This document shows, in pieces, positions 34,753 through 46,591 of a DNA stretch of 64,000 bases (the first letter of the stretch is position 1; every line of letters starts with the position of its first letter). Source of the DNA: Endothia cerciana (lineage: Eukaryota; Ascomycota; Sordariomycetes; Diaporthales; Cryphonectriaceae); contig JALRMH010000044.1 of the NCBI GenBank assembly GCA_026119935.1, positions 186,001 through 250,000 on the forward strand, read 5' to 3'. Both the position numbers and the translations under genes were made by a program. Below the pieces are notes generated by a model. It saw nothing but the letters and a program-made list of their open reading frames with translations. It was not told the DNA's origin and did no database searches.

Positions 34753-35060
34753 CATTATTATTGATATCTTTGGGATTAACTGTTAATAAGATGTATCCAG
34801 CTATTTAAATACTACTCGGGACCTGCTTCGTATATATTTTTCGTAAGTTTGTGCCTCTCGATATTTTGACAATATCTTTGTTTTCTAGTAATAGAATAGA
34901 ATTAAGTACGCAGCAAGGGCCAGTTCAGGTGCCTAGGTGATTATAGAACTGTACATTCAATAGCGTTTCTCGTCTCTGCCGTGTTTAGATATAGTATATT
35001 GTTCATCGCAGATCATTGAAAAAAAAAAGATTGAATGGGAAGAACCGATAAATTCAATAA
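33830..35060. mobile_element. AT-rich block, probable relic of a transposable element
   Basis: Base composition shifts sharply to A and T and back again at these approximate edges. Near-identical 20-mers at 34056-34075 and 34900-34919 (direct orientation) differ at three positions, all transitions (G/A, T/C, G/A), as expected of an old repeat altered by RIP-like mutation. Between them is one 108-codon frame (34324-34650, +), open further upstream, whose product is very basic and charged; it is reminiscent of a pogo/Fot-type transposase tail but cannot be assigned. The (ATT)n array lies inside. No intact transposase or clear terminal repeat was found. Confidence 0.35.
34713..34763. repeat. (ATT)n microsatellite
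   Basis: About sixteen ATT/TTA triplets in tandem with one ATC interruption near the right end, inside the AT-rich block. Confidence 0.9.
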
Positions 35061-37595
35061 TATCATAGTGACTCTATCAGACGCCGAAGCGGCTCAGATG
35101 GCCAACCCGTCGTCGTTCCTGTCTGATGGATTGTGGTGGTGCCGTCCCCGACTACTGCATCAGCGACCACTGCATCGGCAACTACTGTAATGTCGGATGA
35201 AAATGGAGCCGTCAGTCTCCCTCCGTGGCTATCATGTTAGTACTACTTTCCTGACACAATGAAGTATATTCACCATGTCAGCTTCTCTCCTGGCCTTCGG
35301 TACAAGGTCCCGAAGAATGGCTGACGCATAGCTAGCTGTCTGTGCCGGTCTCCCGGTGCCAAATAGGTCCATGCCCAATGAAACGCTGGGCTTGAAGGCT
35401 GGGGAACAGGGTGCATTAACGTGTCCCCTGTCTACCCGTCTTAGCGGCTGAGTGGTTGTGTACTGTCGGGCTCGCAATGCTCGGCTCATGAAGCATTCAG
35501 AAGTCGAAGTCTCGTCTCGGAGGCTTTGTATACGCCAGCCTTCACCGTGTTCGTGCCACGGCAGAGATACGGCACTTGCCGTAAGCCCATGGAAAATTTG
35601 ATGGGATCTGCGGCTGGGTGAGTGGTCATAACACTATGGGGTAAAGTCCTGGGAATTTCGTGCTCACAATGGCTGGAATGATTGACTAAGCTCTGCAAAG
35701 ACTACGTACTTGCCTGGTTCATTCAACGCCGGACAAGTTCCTAAAGTCGGGGATTGACTAGGAGTGTGCTAGATGGCCGGGGGGTGACCCGAGTACGAAA
35801 CAGCTAATTCAGCGAAGTCAGCCAGCCTTTTCGGATTTCAAGGCCAGACGTAGAGCGTCAAGCCTGTCAATGTTGAAGCCAGCCGATCTTCAAGAGATGC
35901 CCTGAATCGAAGGCAAGGCTGAACTTATGTGCGAGGCGCCTTCATAGCCGTTTACAGACCATAGGCCATCCTCAGTCGGCTGGAGGTTAGTCAATTCTTT
36001 TGAGAGCTGAGACACGTCAGAGTGACTAGTGGTCCTACGTCCAACCCAGGGCTCTAATATAAGTGATCCTAACTTGAGGCATCTTTCTGGCTCTCAAATA
36101 AGTCCGTTGCATGTAATGTAAGGCCTGTCACTCTGCACAATACAGATTGATGGGGATTACCGAGTGCTTCCAAGGATTCACTTGGGCCATAGCGAGTTCA
36201 TGAGACTCAGAAAAGTGCGCTGTGAAATTCAATAAAGCAACTGCAATACGTGGGAGACAGCTAGCAATCTTTGGCACGTCTGCAGGTCGCAGTCGGCAAC
36301 ATGAAGTTGTTAGACCAACATTTGAAATAGGCATAACCTCCACCATGGGAAAGGTACTAAGTAGTCTGACTTCAACTTTCTAAGTTGTTCTTAAGGGGAT
36401 TTGAAATTGATTTTCTTGTAAATTCTTCTGTAATTAGGCGTTAGTAATATTCTGCGGACACTTGAATCCGGCGCCTACTCTATATTCTGTACCAATATCT
36501 GTCGGGCTCAACTTTGTTTTTCTTTTCTTTCCCTCCCGCCACTCCCCAGGATTTCCAAATAGTCGCCTCTATCGCTGTACAATCTCCCAGGAATTGTCCA
36601 CCATCCCAAGGAATGGTAGCCCTGCAAGGCCGTCCTCAGTGTTGCTGGCCAGCCATGGCACAGGGCAATGGGCGTGTCAAGGACGGCATAGCCCCATCAC
36701 TGGCATTCACTGAATCACTGCCCCTGGAAAGTGGCAGACACTCGAGCCAAGGCAGCATCAATTCGAGATATGTTAATGCGAGGCCTCAGCCTTCATGCGA
36801 TAATCACAGCAGACGAGATTGCCAATGGCGGCGCAGTGCACTGTAGGCTGTCGTCCAGTCTCAGATGGGTGGAGCCCGCAAGGCGAAGTCGAGATCTCGT
36901 GGGCCGCTCCACTTCCAGCTGACAACAGCCCCAGGGTGTCACACGGCGATCTGGACGACAGCGCATCTCGCTGACCGCGCATCTCGGTAGGAGCCGAGAA
37001 TACAGAACCAGCTGAACGCGCACATCATTTGCAGGGGGGGGGGGGGACCTGGTGCCGGCAGCGAAAGACCCGTAGACGTCCAACGGAAGTCCTCATGTGG
37101 GCACTTGTGCCGGCCTTTCTTGTGCTCCTGCCCAGAGTGAGCCTCCTGACCGATCAGGATTCAATAGCGCGTAGAGGCGGCAGTGGATCGCCCCTAGTCT
37201 TCGGTCCCTGAACAGGCACTACTCCGTAGGTGGCCAGTGGGCGTCGTGGGTGTGGTCGATGGATTGGGTGGTATCGGCCCGGATCTGCAATCTCATGCGT
37301 GGTGGCTAGAGGGGAGGGGGGCCCCGAGGCCCTGACAGGCCCCCATCGACAGGCGGCAGAGGCCCTAGAACCCTGCCACGAGATTGTACCCCCAGGGCAG
37401 CGAGGGCCTGGCCCGTGACAGGTCATTGCATGTGAGTTAGGCCGGGGTATTATCGACGAGGGCAAAATGGGCATCGTGACGGTCGAGTGTCATGGTACGA
37501 CGCTCATTGGTGGCGACCCGCACCGGATGGATGGATGGATCACACTCCGTCGATAACACGCCTCGCGCACGGTCAAAGGCTCGCTCGTCGCATGG

Positions 37596-37602
37596 TATAA
37601 AA
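37596..37602 (+). promoter_or_regulatory. TATA box of the secreted phosphodiesterase gene
   Basis: TATAAAA lies about 155 nt upstream of the ATG at 37755 in otherwise GC-rich DNA. The distance is reasonable for a fungal core promoter with a short 5' leader. Confidence 0.55.
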
Positions 37603-37754
37603 GCAACGGTTGGCCCCCTCGCCGGCCCGTGTGAGGCCTGGCCCACGACGGCCTCGCACCGCCCACCTGCCAAGACAACCTGAGCGGCCCGTCATCGTCA
37701 CAGCCAGCTTCACAACTCCCCGTCTTTCTCCTAAAGAGGACCGACCCCACGAAG

Positions 37755-39013
37755 ATGCGATCCGTAGCCGCCGCCGCCGCCGCCGCCGCCCTGGCCCTCG
37801 CCCGCGGCGCCGTCGCTGCGACCGTGTGCAACGGCTACGCCGAGCTCTGTGACAAGGTCTACTCCAACGTCACCTTCATCGGCAGCCACGACTCCGCCTT
37901 CGACGGCATCCTGCTCGTCGACAACCAGTTCGACTCGGTGGCCGACCAGCTCAGCCTGGGCGTGCGCTTCCTGCAGGCGCAGAGCCATAACAAGAGCGGC
38001 ACCATCGAGCTCTGCCACACGACCTGCACGGAGGAGGATGCGGGAACGCTGGAGACCTGGCTCGGGACCGTCGTCACCTTTCTCAAGGCCAACCCTGACG
38101 AGGTCGTCACCCTCCTGATCACGAATGGGGATGGGATCGACGGCTCCCTATTCGCTGCGGCCTTCGAGGCGGCCGGCGCGGACACCTACGCGTACTCGCC
38201 CGACGCAACACTTGCCCTAGATGAGTGGCCGACCCTGGGGCAGTTGATTGACGATGGAACCCGGCTGGTGGTGTTCATGGACTATCCTGCCGGTACCTCT
38301 GTCAGCTACATTCTACCCGAGTTCACCTCTTACATCTTGTAAGTCTAGCATCCCGCCATAGACGTTCAGACCTGTACGGAGATGACTGACTGTGCTCGCA
38401 GTGAGACGCCGTACGAGTAAGTCTGGTCTATGTCTGGGAAGCTCCTGGGATTCCCGCCTTGTTCCCTGCGGCCCCAGCCGGATTCACCTATCGCGACACC
38501 CAAGGGGGCTCGGGTTTTCTGGACCTATCCTGCCCGGTTCAAATCCTCGCAAATGCACATACTAACCAGACTGAAAGCGTGACCGATTCTACCTTCTCCT
38601 CCTGTGCCGTCGACCGCCCCTCAGGCGCCAGCTCCGATGGCAGGATGTACCTGGTCAACCACTTCCTCGATGTCGACATCTTCGGCATCGACATCCCCGA
38701 CATGACCGCCGCGTCGACCACAAACGGCGAGGCCTCCATCATGGCCCAGGTCAACGGGTGCAACGCCCTATACGACCGGTACCCTACTTTTATCCTGGTA
38801 CGTCAGCTTCTCCTAATATGTGGCGGGCACCTTCCTAGCCCCCAACCCCCAACGGGGGGTTAGCCATCAACCTAGCCCGGCTTGAGGCGTTTCGAGAGAC
38901 GATTTCGTGTTCGGCGGATGCTGACGTATATCTTCCTTCCACAGCTCGACTGGATCAGTGTCGGTGATTTCCTGAAGGTGCAGAGCTACTTGAACGGCTT
39001 GGGCTCACTCTAG
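37755..39013 (+). CDS. Secreted PLC-like phosphodiesterase (PI-PLC X-domain fold)
   Basis: Four exons, 37755-38338, 38402-38416, 38578-38797 and 38945-39013, close in frame to 295 residues. A signal peptide is clear: MRSV, eight Ala, then a hydrophobic stretch ending at about AVAA (residue 22). The TIM-barrel X-domain motifs are IGSHDSAF (His 45) and ELCHTTC (His 88), matching the two catalytic histidines of PI-PLC-like enzymes. The ending MYLVNHFLDVDIFGIDIP is typical of fungal secreted members. The second exon is only 15 nt (encodes ETPY plus split codons); it is needed to join SYILFETPYD to VTDSTF as in relatives. The third exon uses an AAG acceptor after a consensus TACTAAC-like branch site. 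The substrate is uncertain: GPI-anchor or phosphoinositide cleavage is only a family-level guess. Confidence 0.87.
37767..37790 (+). repeat. (GCC)8 trinucleotide repeat in signal peptide
   Basis: Eight GCC codons encode the poly-alanine core of the phosphodiesterase signal peptide. Copy-number change would alter the length of the hydrophobic core. Confidence 0.9.
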
Positions 39014-39729
39014 TTGGAATTCTGATGGGGGTAGTTAGCATATGTTGGTCCTTAGATAGTTAGTTAGTTATATAGCACTGCTAATGCAGACATTTAAGAT
39101 ATCCCCTTTCTGCGTCGGTGTTGACGACGTTCCTGTCACTCTTCCATGTGCAGTCGTGTCGTAGGTGCCTCCTCCACACAACAGCAAACCGAGTCGAAGC
39201 GTTAGGAACTGGAGCCGTCCAATCTACTGCATGGGTGCTAAATGGTGATCAGGTATGGAGAAGGTGTGAGCATCAGTGTCCCGTGAATGTTACACTCGAC
39301 AGCGCTCAAGGTGACCCGGCTTCTCTGCCGCTCTGGCGGCCTCTTCGATTTTACGTAGGGCGCAGAGGGGGCATTTGCCGTCTCTTCTTGTATCTATCCA
39401 TGAAGCTGCGTAGTGGTGAGCTATCTCAGCCCCGCTCGCGGGCATGTATTATTGGTGTTCTTAACATCTACATGGATTTTTGCTCACTCGGGTATCCAGT
39501 CGTTCGTCACTCATGTGCTTCCTCTTGTGGCCAGCTTGAACCGGTCCTGTAGAGCTTTCCATACACCACGCCCAGTCGACGGACGGATAAAACGCCCAAA
39601 CTCACTAATGCCTTCCGTTGTTACCTGGGGTAGTAGATATTATCCAAACAAATAAGCAATGCGGTCAAGTGCCCCGTCAGCCTCAGACATATATCAGCTG
39701 AACACACCGTGTGCCCCTCTACCGCTCAC
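39014..39729. other. Intergenic region between convergent genes
   Basis: The phosphodiesterase and the Zn2Cys6 regulator converge here. The open frames (for example 39118-39552) show no family resemblance and are probably 3' flanking sequence. Confidence 0.5.
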
Positions 39730-42488
39730 TCACATTCCCGTGTACCCACCCAAGGGCACACTGAGCCCCCATAGACCCTCGTGTACCCACCTCTCCAGCT
39801 CTTTCAGGTTCGTATGACACGGAGGGTCCTGTGGCAGTGGCCCCTGCATCATGATAGGGTGGTTATACATCCCGTCGAGACCGAAGGGATTCTCCAGACT
39901 CAGGTTCGCCGCGAGCTGCTCCTCGCTGAGCATAGCCGGCGAGCCCAGGGTGCCCGTCGAGCAGCCCCCTTCGCCACTCGCACTGCCGATCTCCGACCTG
40001 ATCGGTGGTCCCCACGCGATGTCCACGCCTGTATTGGCATGCTCCGAGCCCCTGAACCGCAGCGGCCGTATGCGCGCCACCAGGGCGGCGAGGTCGTTGA
40101 GGACGCCGACGCAGTCGGACGCGTAGCCGGTCGCCGTGCAGGAACCCACTCCGCGGCCCATCCCGTTGCCGGGCGACACGCATTCCGTGCGCGCCTCGTT
40201 CTCGAAGATCTGTCTCGCCGCCTTGATGGCCATCGTGTCCGTGTTGATCACGTTCGAGAAGACCATCTGGTGGAGGAGCAGCACGACGGCTGCGTTGAAG
40301 ATGTGGTGTAGGTCGAGCATGACAAGCTTGCTGGGGGTGTCGTAGGTGAGACTGCACCGCTCGTATATGTGGCGTCCCAGCCGCAGGTTGCGCCGTGCAG
40401 CAGCGCTACATCGCAGGATATAGTCTGGCTCTATGCCGGGATGTTCGAGCATGTCCCTGGGCGCGTTTATGAAGTCGCCACCGATGGAAGACTTCACGGC
40501 CAGGAAGAACAGCGGCCGGAGCGTCAATATGATGAGCTACAGGGGGATGTCAGTCATGAATGCCTTCTAAGCTTGGCCACATTTGATTGCCTGATGATGA
40601 AGACAACTTTACCTGGTTCCATTTCATGTGCAACATGCAGAGAGGGCGGTCTATGGGTAGACTGGTGTCTTTGACTTGTTCCTCCAAGGTTTCCCGAAGA
40701 TCCGGTGGTAAGTCCTTTGTTGGTATCTGAAACTCAGGTGGTACCTCCAGTGGTATCTGTAGATCCGGAGATAGTTGTTCGCGCCACTGTTCCAGCATTT
40801 GTAGGGGTTTAGCCACCTGGGCGATAGGATCTTGGAAGCGTTTGACGCTTTCTCGGGGGGCGATAGAGTACGTATTGGAGATGACGTATCCGGCAATTTT
40901 TGACAGTTCGATATGAGCGATCAGTCCGGAGGGAGGTGGCAGACCTCTGCCAATAAGACTGTTTAGCTCGGAACAGGATAGCAACGTGACACCCAGGAGG
41001 GGAGCTTACGATGAGACCTCTGGTAAGGGTAGCTGAAAAGCTTCATCAGGAAATAAAGGCGGACGGCCCATGAGGCAACTGAGATCCTTGCTCAGACAGA
41101 ATAATGTCCACACTATTCTCCTGTCCCTCTCCTGATTAAATGACCCCTTCAATCCGCCGAACATGCAACAGATTGTGGTGGCATAGGACAAATAGACGTA
41201 GGAATTGTCTCGTCGGTTCATCTCTGCCATGTACATGGCCATCATGGCCAGTGTAGGAACATCACGAAAGCTGTAACGTGAGATGTTCATCGGGTCCCCT
41301 AGGATGTTACGCGCTCTTGCGAAGAACATCTCGCCCAGGTGACCATCTCGCCTAGAGTTGGCCGCTGTCAAGGAGTAGATTGTCCCCAGCGCAAAAGCGG
41401 CTTCGTAGAATGCCACCTCCCGCCGCGGGATCTCGTGAGTCTGTAAACCCAGCCAATACTGTGGCGATAAGTCCCCGAAGTAGTGGATCCCCCCACAGGG
41501 CCAGGTATTTGCACAGCTCTGCAAATGCTCGTCCACCTTCGCGAGTAAGCTACCCGCTACACTCCAGTTGCCCATTGATGAGAATGAGTTGATGTGATCT
41601 GGTGTAGGCGTGAAGAGCAATCGCGAGTCCGAGGTCTGGTATTGGCCGCGAGATGAAAGGAACTTCAGCCCAGGAGAGGTATCTGTTGAGGTTCCGTTGT
41701 ATCCCAGCGAGGACTTGAGTGTGTGCATAAACTTCTTGAGGTGGTCTAGGAATGTTGCTCCTGAAGTCCCGCCCAACCAGCGCTTGGTCCCGTCACGATC
41801 CTGAAGTAGTGATCCCTCGGTGGCACCGGTATCGATGTGCTCAAGAAGCTTCCGTGTCTGCGTAGTGTTCTGGTGCTGAGCCTGGACTGCTTCAAAGGGA
41901 GGGGACCGAGCGGCTGTCGAGGTTGATGCCCCCGACGAGGTGTACTGTAATTCCTCGTCTTTGACAGGTTTGATACTGGTCCGACGACTGTCTGGACTCT
42001 CTCGCGCCTGAGTTAGGAAGGCCTGCCGTTGAGTCGGATCGGGCAGGAGTTCCTCAAGACACCTCTCCAGGATACGTTTGCTTGTCTTGAGATCTTCGTA
42101 CTCGCTGGCCGCCACGAATATCTTCTTGTCGGCGATCGGGTACTCACAAATCCGTTGCGCCGCTTGACACTGGGAGCACGGCTGCTCGCCAGTACATCTG
42201 ACGCGCCGAACATTGCAGCCGTTGCACCTGGTTTTGCTATATGTTAGAGGAGCACCCTAAAGTATGGCCATAGCGAGAAGGGTGCCTGGCCTGACATGAG
42301 AACCGTCCAATAGTGAGGGGGCCCGCGGTTTGTAAGGGGTGGGCGGGGGACAAGGGAACAACTGAGTTGGGTGGCACTCACGCTGTTTTGACCCTCTTTC
42401 TCTCTCCCTCTTTAACATGGGCCCGGCGAGGGTTCACACCTAGCCGCCCAGCTTTCTGGGAGTCTGTACCAGTAGCAGACTTGGGCAT
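39730..42488 (-). CDS. Zn(II)2Cys6 fungal-specific transcription factor (MHR type)
   Basis: Four exons, 42488-42382, 42227-41010, 40946-40613 and 40536-39730, join in frame to 821 residues. The binuclear zinc cluster begins right after the first intron, at residues 37-63, with spacing CX2CX6CX5CX2CX6C (CNGCNVRRVRC...CSQC...C). The downstream region fits the fungal-trans middle homology region: GGIHYFGDLSPQYWLGLQ, SRYSFRDVPTLAMMAMYM, RIVWTLFCLSKDLSCLMGRPP. A helical activation-type C terminus follows. It is a nuclear regulator of unknown targets. It lies next to an upstream region of 1.26 kb and is not obviously part of a metabolic cluster, though the siderophore genes are 9 kb away. Stop and splice phases are consistent. 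Confidence 0.88.
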
Positions 42489-43749
42489 GGCGATGAGGAA
42501 GATCCTTCTGTACCAGCGTCTCTGATCCACGCCAGCAGTTGTGCATCACAAGCGGACTGTCAACTAGGCTGGCAACGAATGATAAAGCTGTACTCCGTAC
42601 ATGGGCTGCCATATAGAAGAGGGGAAGCTGACGACAGAGGCTCGTGGACTTGAGCTGAACCTCAGCGAGTCCCTTGGTGGGCGGGACGCGTCTCCTAGGG
42701 ATGGCACGCCGGCCGAGATATATGGAGATGCTGTGTCGCGTCCTTGTCCCGGCATACGAACTATCCCCTCTTGTGTTTCCCCGGTGAAATGGGTTAGTGG
42801 CTGGACCAGTTCAAGACCAGGGTAGGCGACTTCTCTGCGGAGTGCGCCTGGTCCGTGTATCTGTTTGCACTGCTTGCTTCCGTCACTATTGCGTGGTGGT
42901 CCACGGCCAGGCTACCCGTATCGTGCGAGTGCACCTCACCCCTACAACGAGTGGGTAAACCCGGGGCCTGCAGATTGCTCGGCAATGCGACTGTCCACGG
43001 TCTTTGGCTTTGCGGATTCAGAACGTGGCCAGACGGCATTAGTAGCGCATCCAGAGTCAAGAGTCGAAACCAGGAAGCTGGAGCTGTTGACGCTGGTCAG
43101 CCCTGCCCTGCCCTCCCTGCTGACATACTGCAGGCGAAGCCGATATTGGCTAGTCGCATTGCGCGGGAACGGGCGTTTATTACCCTTGGTACCGCCGCCA
43201 TCGAACCCCTCCCCCCTCCCGAAGCCTATGGCAAGATCTATCCCTACGCATGTGGGGCTTTCGAAGGGTCCAAGATGTCACCCCACATGCCGATAGCTCG
43301 GTCCAGATGGACAAAGTCGTAGTCATGGCATTGTTCTCAGCTCCTACTCGATGAATGTAGTTTGTCAAGATGGAAGTCAGATCCGCATGCTGCATGTTCA
43401 TGACCAACAGAGTGTGATAGGAATGGTCTCGAGAGCCAGGGTGGGCACCTATGCCCCTCACCAAACGTTTCTTGCATCAGATCGCATACTGACAGATCTC
43501 TCGTCTGGCGCTACCGCAGGCGAGGCGATTGTGAGAAATGACAAGGCGCGCGAGTCGAGAAAATGAGTGAAACTGTGACATGGGGCCTCATGCACTAGGC
43601 GCCCCTAGGGGCAAGCAAGTAAACCGGGTCGGAATGCTGTACATCGGACCCGACCGTACCTAATCAGGCCTCCAGGCCAGGTTCAGGCCAGGTTCAGGCC
43701 AGCTGAATCCTCGAACCTGCCCCGATGAGGCTACGCGGAAGCCGTTTGA
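42489..43749. other. Intergenic region with short tandem repeat
   Basis: This lies between the start of the transcription factor and the 3' end of the NUDIX fusion gene. Frames such as 42855-43322 (+) look superficially secreted but start at GTG and carry no family motif. The 11-bp tandem repeat at 43674-43702 is the only structure noted. Confidence 0.5.
43674..43702. repeat. 11-bp tandem repeat, 2.6 copies
   Basis: The unit AGGCCAGGTTC is repeated exactly twice with a partial third copy, 50 bp past the 3' end of the NUDIX/eIF2B-like gene. Confidence 0.85.
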
Positions 43750-45747
43750 TCAAATATGCCGGAAGAGCCTCTCCTTCTCGGTGCCCAATGTCTCAGACAA
43801 CTCTTTTATATCCCTTACTGCCCATACTCCCTGCTCCGTCACGTAGACATCAACAAGCTCCGGAGGGACCCATTCAGAAACCACATTGCGAATGTGTACA
43901 CGGGCTGCAGTATCGCCCGGGCCACACCGTCTCGCCACAGTGTTCCCACCACCAAGACCATTGGATACCGTACCCGCTGCACTCCTGATTCTCTCGCTGT
44001 TGTAGTCTGCCTTCCAGGCACGCGCAAGCTGTGTGGGGTCGTTGTCTTCCACGACATGAGCGCCTGCAGCCCCTGCGGGCGCTACTTTTTCTGATTCGCT
44101 TACGACCACTATCTTTGCTTTTGGTGAAGCACGTCTGGCACTGAGGACGGCATGCAATGAACCCGTTTTGTTGCTGACACCGCCAGACTCGGCAATTCTG
44201 TCGGCTCCGAGGAGCACCATGTCGATATCTTCTGAGGCAAGAGCTGAAGAGGCATTTGTGTAAATGGTCACCTGGGGTTTTGATAGTGGTGCCACGCGAG
44301 AGTCCTCGTGAGCCTCAGCATCATGGCTTGGAGAGACTTGTGACGAAGGAGCATCTCGGATTAGGGAGCTGGCGGGAGACACGCCCCCGAACAGAGGTCG
44401 TGACTCTAGAATGCGTAGGTCGAGTTGGAAGCCGGTGTCAGTAATGACGTGGCGAAGGGCATGCGTGACTGTGGAGCTCTCGGAGAGGGTCAACACTTTT
44501 ATCGGCCGCCCAGACCTTTCTCGGGAAGCAAAATGCTCGCGTATGAAGTTGACGAACGCGGCTGAAACTTCACTGGCTGCATCCTGCCTAGCAGCGATGC
44601 GACGATCAAGCTCTTCTACAAGAGCATCTCTCCACTCGGTGGAACTGCTGATCGATGCCTCCTCCTGACCCTTTTGAAGGATCTGTTCCATACTCTTCAA
44701 AGCCGCGAGCAGGGTGCTCAGGATGGCAGCGCCCATGGACCCTCTGCCATTCTTCCAGATGTGCCACGCAGCGAACCGGATCTTGGTCCACCGCTCATCG
44801 GTTGGCTGCTGAGTATCCATTTTCAGAATGATATCCCGCAAGACCTGTAGGGCAACACCGGCCAGCTGACGGGCGCCGCTTTGATGATCGTTTTTCAGCC
44901 TTTCCAGCCCGCCGGTGAGAACGGCTCCAGCGTCGATGCCGAGGTCTTTCTCGAACCATACACGCCGCAGACTTTCGGCCAGACGCGGCACGGCTCCAAA
45001 ACTTTCAGAGTCCTCGATATCCATGGGGTCATACCAGGCCCAATCTTCGTGCTCCCAGTCTAGAGTGATGCCGTTCTCGCCCTTACCACCCTCACTGGGG
45101 TCTTTGAGGCGGAAGGCGAAGGGGTGAATGGTCCATTCCCTGCCAATAGATTCGTCTGGCAAGACGTAGCTCTTGCCCTGACGCATGAGTTCTAGAGAAG
45201 ACCGAGTCAAGGTCGTCTCTTCATGGATTTCTCTCCAAGCTGCTGCCAGGGGTGAAGGATCCTCGGGGTCAATGCTTCCTGACACCACCGCCCAGCGATG
45301 ACTGCACCATGTTAGCCAGACAGAGACTAAGCGACGAAGAAAGTGACAGGTCTGTTCGACGATTGGAAGCTTGAACCGGTGAGACCAGAGGACAGGGCTA
45401 CGGGACCGAGCATTGTCCAGCTGATGTGCGGAAAAGCGGGCAGCCTAAATCACTCACGGGTAGGTGCGCACCTGACCACTGCGCTTGAACAAGGCAACCT
45501 TTGCCTTGCGCTCGCCGCCCTCTTGGATGAACTTGTAGAGAAACGATGAGACTACCGAGCGTTTCTGCAGAGGCGGCTTGCCGCTGGGAGGGGCTCCGGC
45601 TTGGTCGCTGGTTGACATGCTGGAGTGGGAGCAGGCGAGGTCCAGGTGGAGGTGCAGCGACTTGAGGCGACAGGATCTTTCAGGCCTACCCGATGTACGT
45701 AGCGGTGTCGTGGTAACTGGCAATCTGAAGCTCAAGAGGGCGTTCAT
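43750..45747 (-). CDS. NUDIX domain fused to eIF2B-alpha/beta/delta-like domain
   Basis: Two exons, 45747-45458 and 45301-43750, join in frame (156-nt intron) to 613 residues; a start at 45618 (MSTSDQAG) gives 570 and may be the real one. The first part has a NUDIX fold: RWAVVSGSIDPED followed by the conserved REIHEE helix, so nucleotide-type diphosphate hydrolysis is possible. The classical GX5E half of the box is not standard. The second part (about the last 400 residues) matches the IF-2B/MTNA family: a helical segment, then KVLTLSESSTVTHAL, DLRILESRPLFGG, DMVLLGADRI, NKTGSLHAVLSA and DVYVTEQGVWAV. Relatives include eIF2B regulatory subunits, methylthioribose-1-phosphate isomerase and ribose-1,5-bisphosphate isomerase. 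The fusion suggests sugar-phosphate or nucleotide salvage rather than translation initiation, which is an inference. Confidence 0.85.
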
Positions 45748-46591
45748 GATTTCATGGCGATGCTCTCAAGACCGAACACTAGGCCTTGGGGATTGGGCCT
45801 GATTCATCAATTGGTTCGCCCGTCATATAGCCAATTGGATCAATCGTACCTTCAAGGCAGCTCACAAAGTACTGCAGCGACGAATGGTCTGTTACGAAAC
45901 TGGGAGCTGGAATGGGGGGCTCTCCATCGTGGTCCTGTAGTGAAGATGGACCCTCAGGGCATGACGCATGCGTCCGCGGGGGGAGAACACAAGTCCGGTG
46001 TCTCAACCCTAACCCTTCTAGAAACCCCGCCCCCCCCCCCTACCCCACAATGCTCTAGAGGACGAAAACAGCTCATATGAGTTTAGCAAGTTAGTTGTCT
46101 TATGATTTACCAGTGCTTTTTAACCACGACTTCAAGTTTATTCAGATTTGTGATGTGAATCAGATCGGGAAAGGCGAGTTTCTGCGAAGTGAGACCCATG
46201 GCGCACCATAGTCGGCCTTTATTTGCGGAAATCGGTTGCATTGGTCTCACCACCCCCGCTCCCTTACATGAGTAGGAATGAGGCAAACACCGCGCCCAAA
46301 CAACAAGATGTCTAGGGCCCACAGGAGGGCGACTGGCCCGCCTACGAATCCTCATCTGCCAGGACCTCAGGCTGGTGCCAGGGTAGAATAGAGGTTGGAG
46401 GCGGGTCTGCTGTAGACCGAAATGGAAGCCTTGCCCAGATTCACCTATGCAGGACTGACGACGTGAGTAAGCCCAGGCAGCAGCGAAGAGGAACCTGTAA
46501 AGTATAAGTATTAGCCTTTATTACGAATAGAATCTGGTAACATGTTGCCGTCTCACTGTAAAAGACTACAGCAGTCACCATCGCTGGCAAT
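45748..46591. other. Divergent promoter region
   Basis: The NUDIX fusion (-) and the amidase (+) diverge from here. A C run lies at about 46030. No TATA box or operator was recognised. Confidence 0.5.

Larger units (their letters stand above)
33463..37754. other. 4.3-kb intergenic region with AT-rich block
   Basis: The DUF1264 promoter lies at the left and the phosphodiesterase promoter at the right. In between is a strongly AT-rich block (about 33.8-35.1 kb, listed separately) and moderately GC-rich DNA without recognisable genes. A G run lies near 37033. Confidence 0.5.

Noticed and set aside
42855..43322. 155-codon plus-strand frame that looks like a secreted Cys-containing protein
   Set aside because: It starts at GTG, not ATG, and shows no conserved spacing or upstream promoter.
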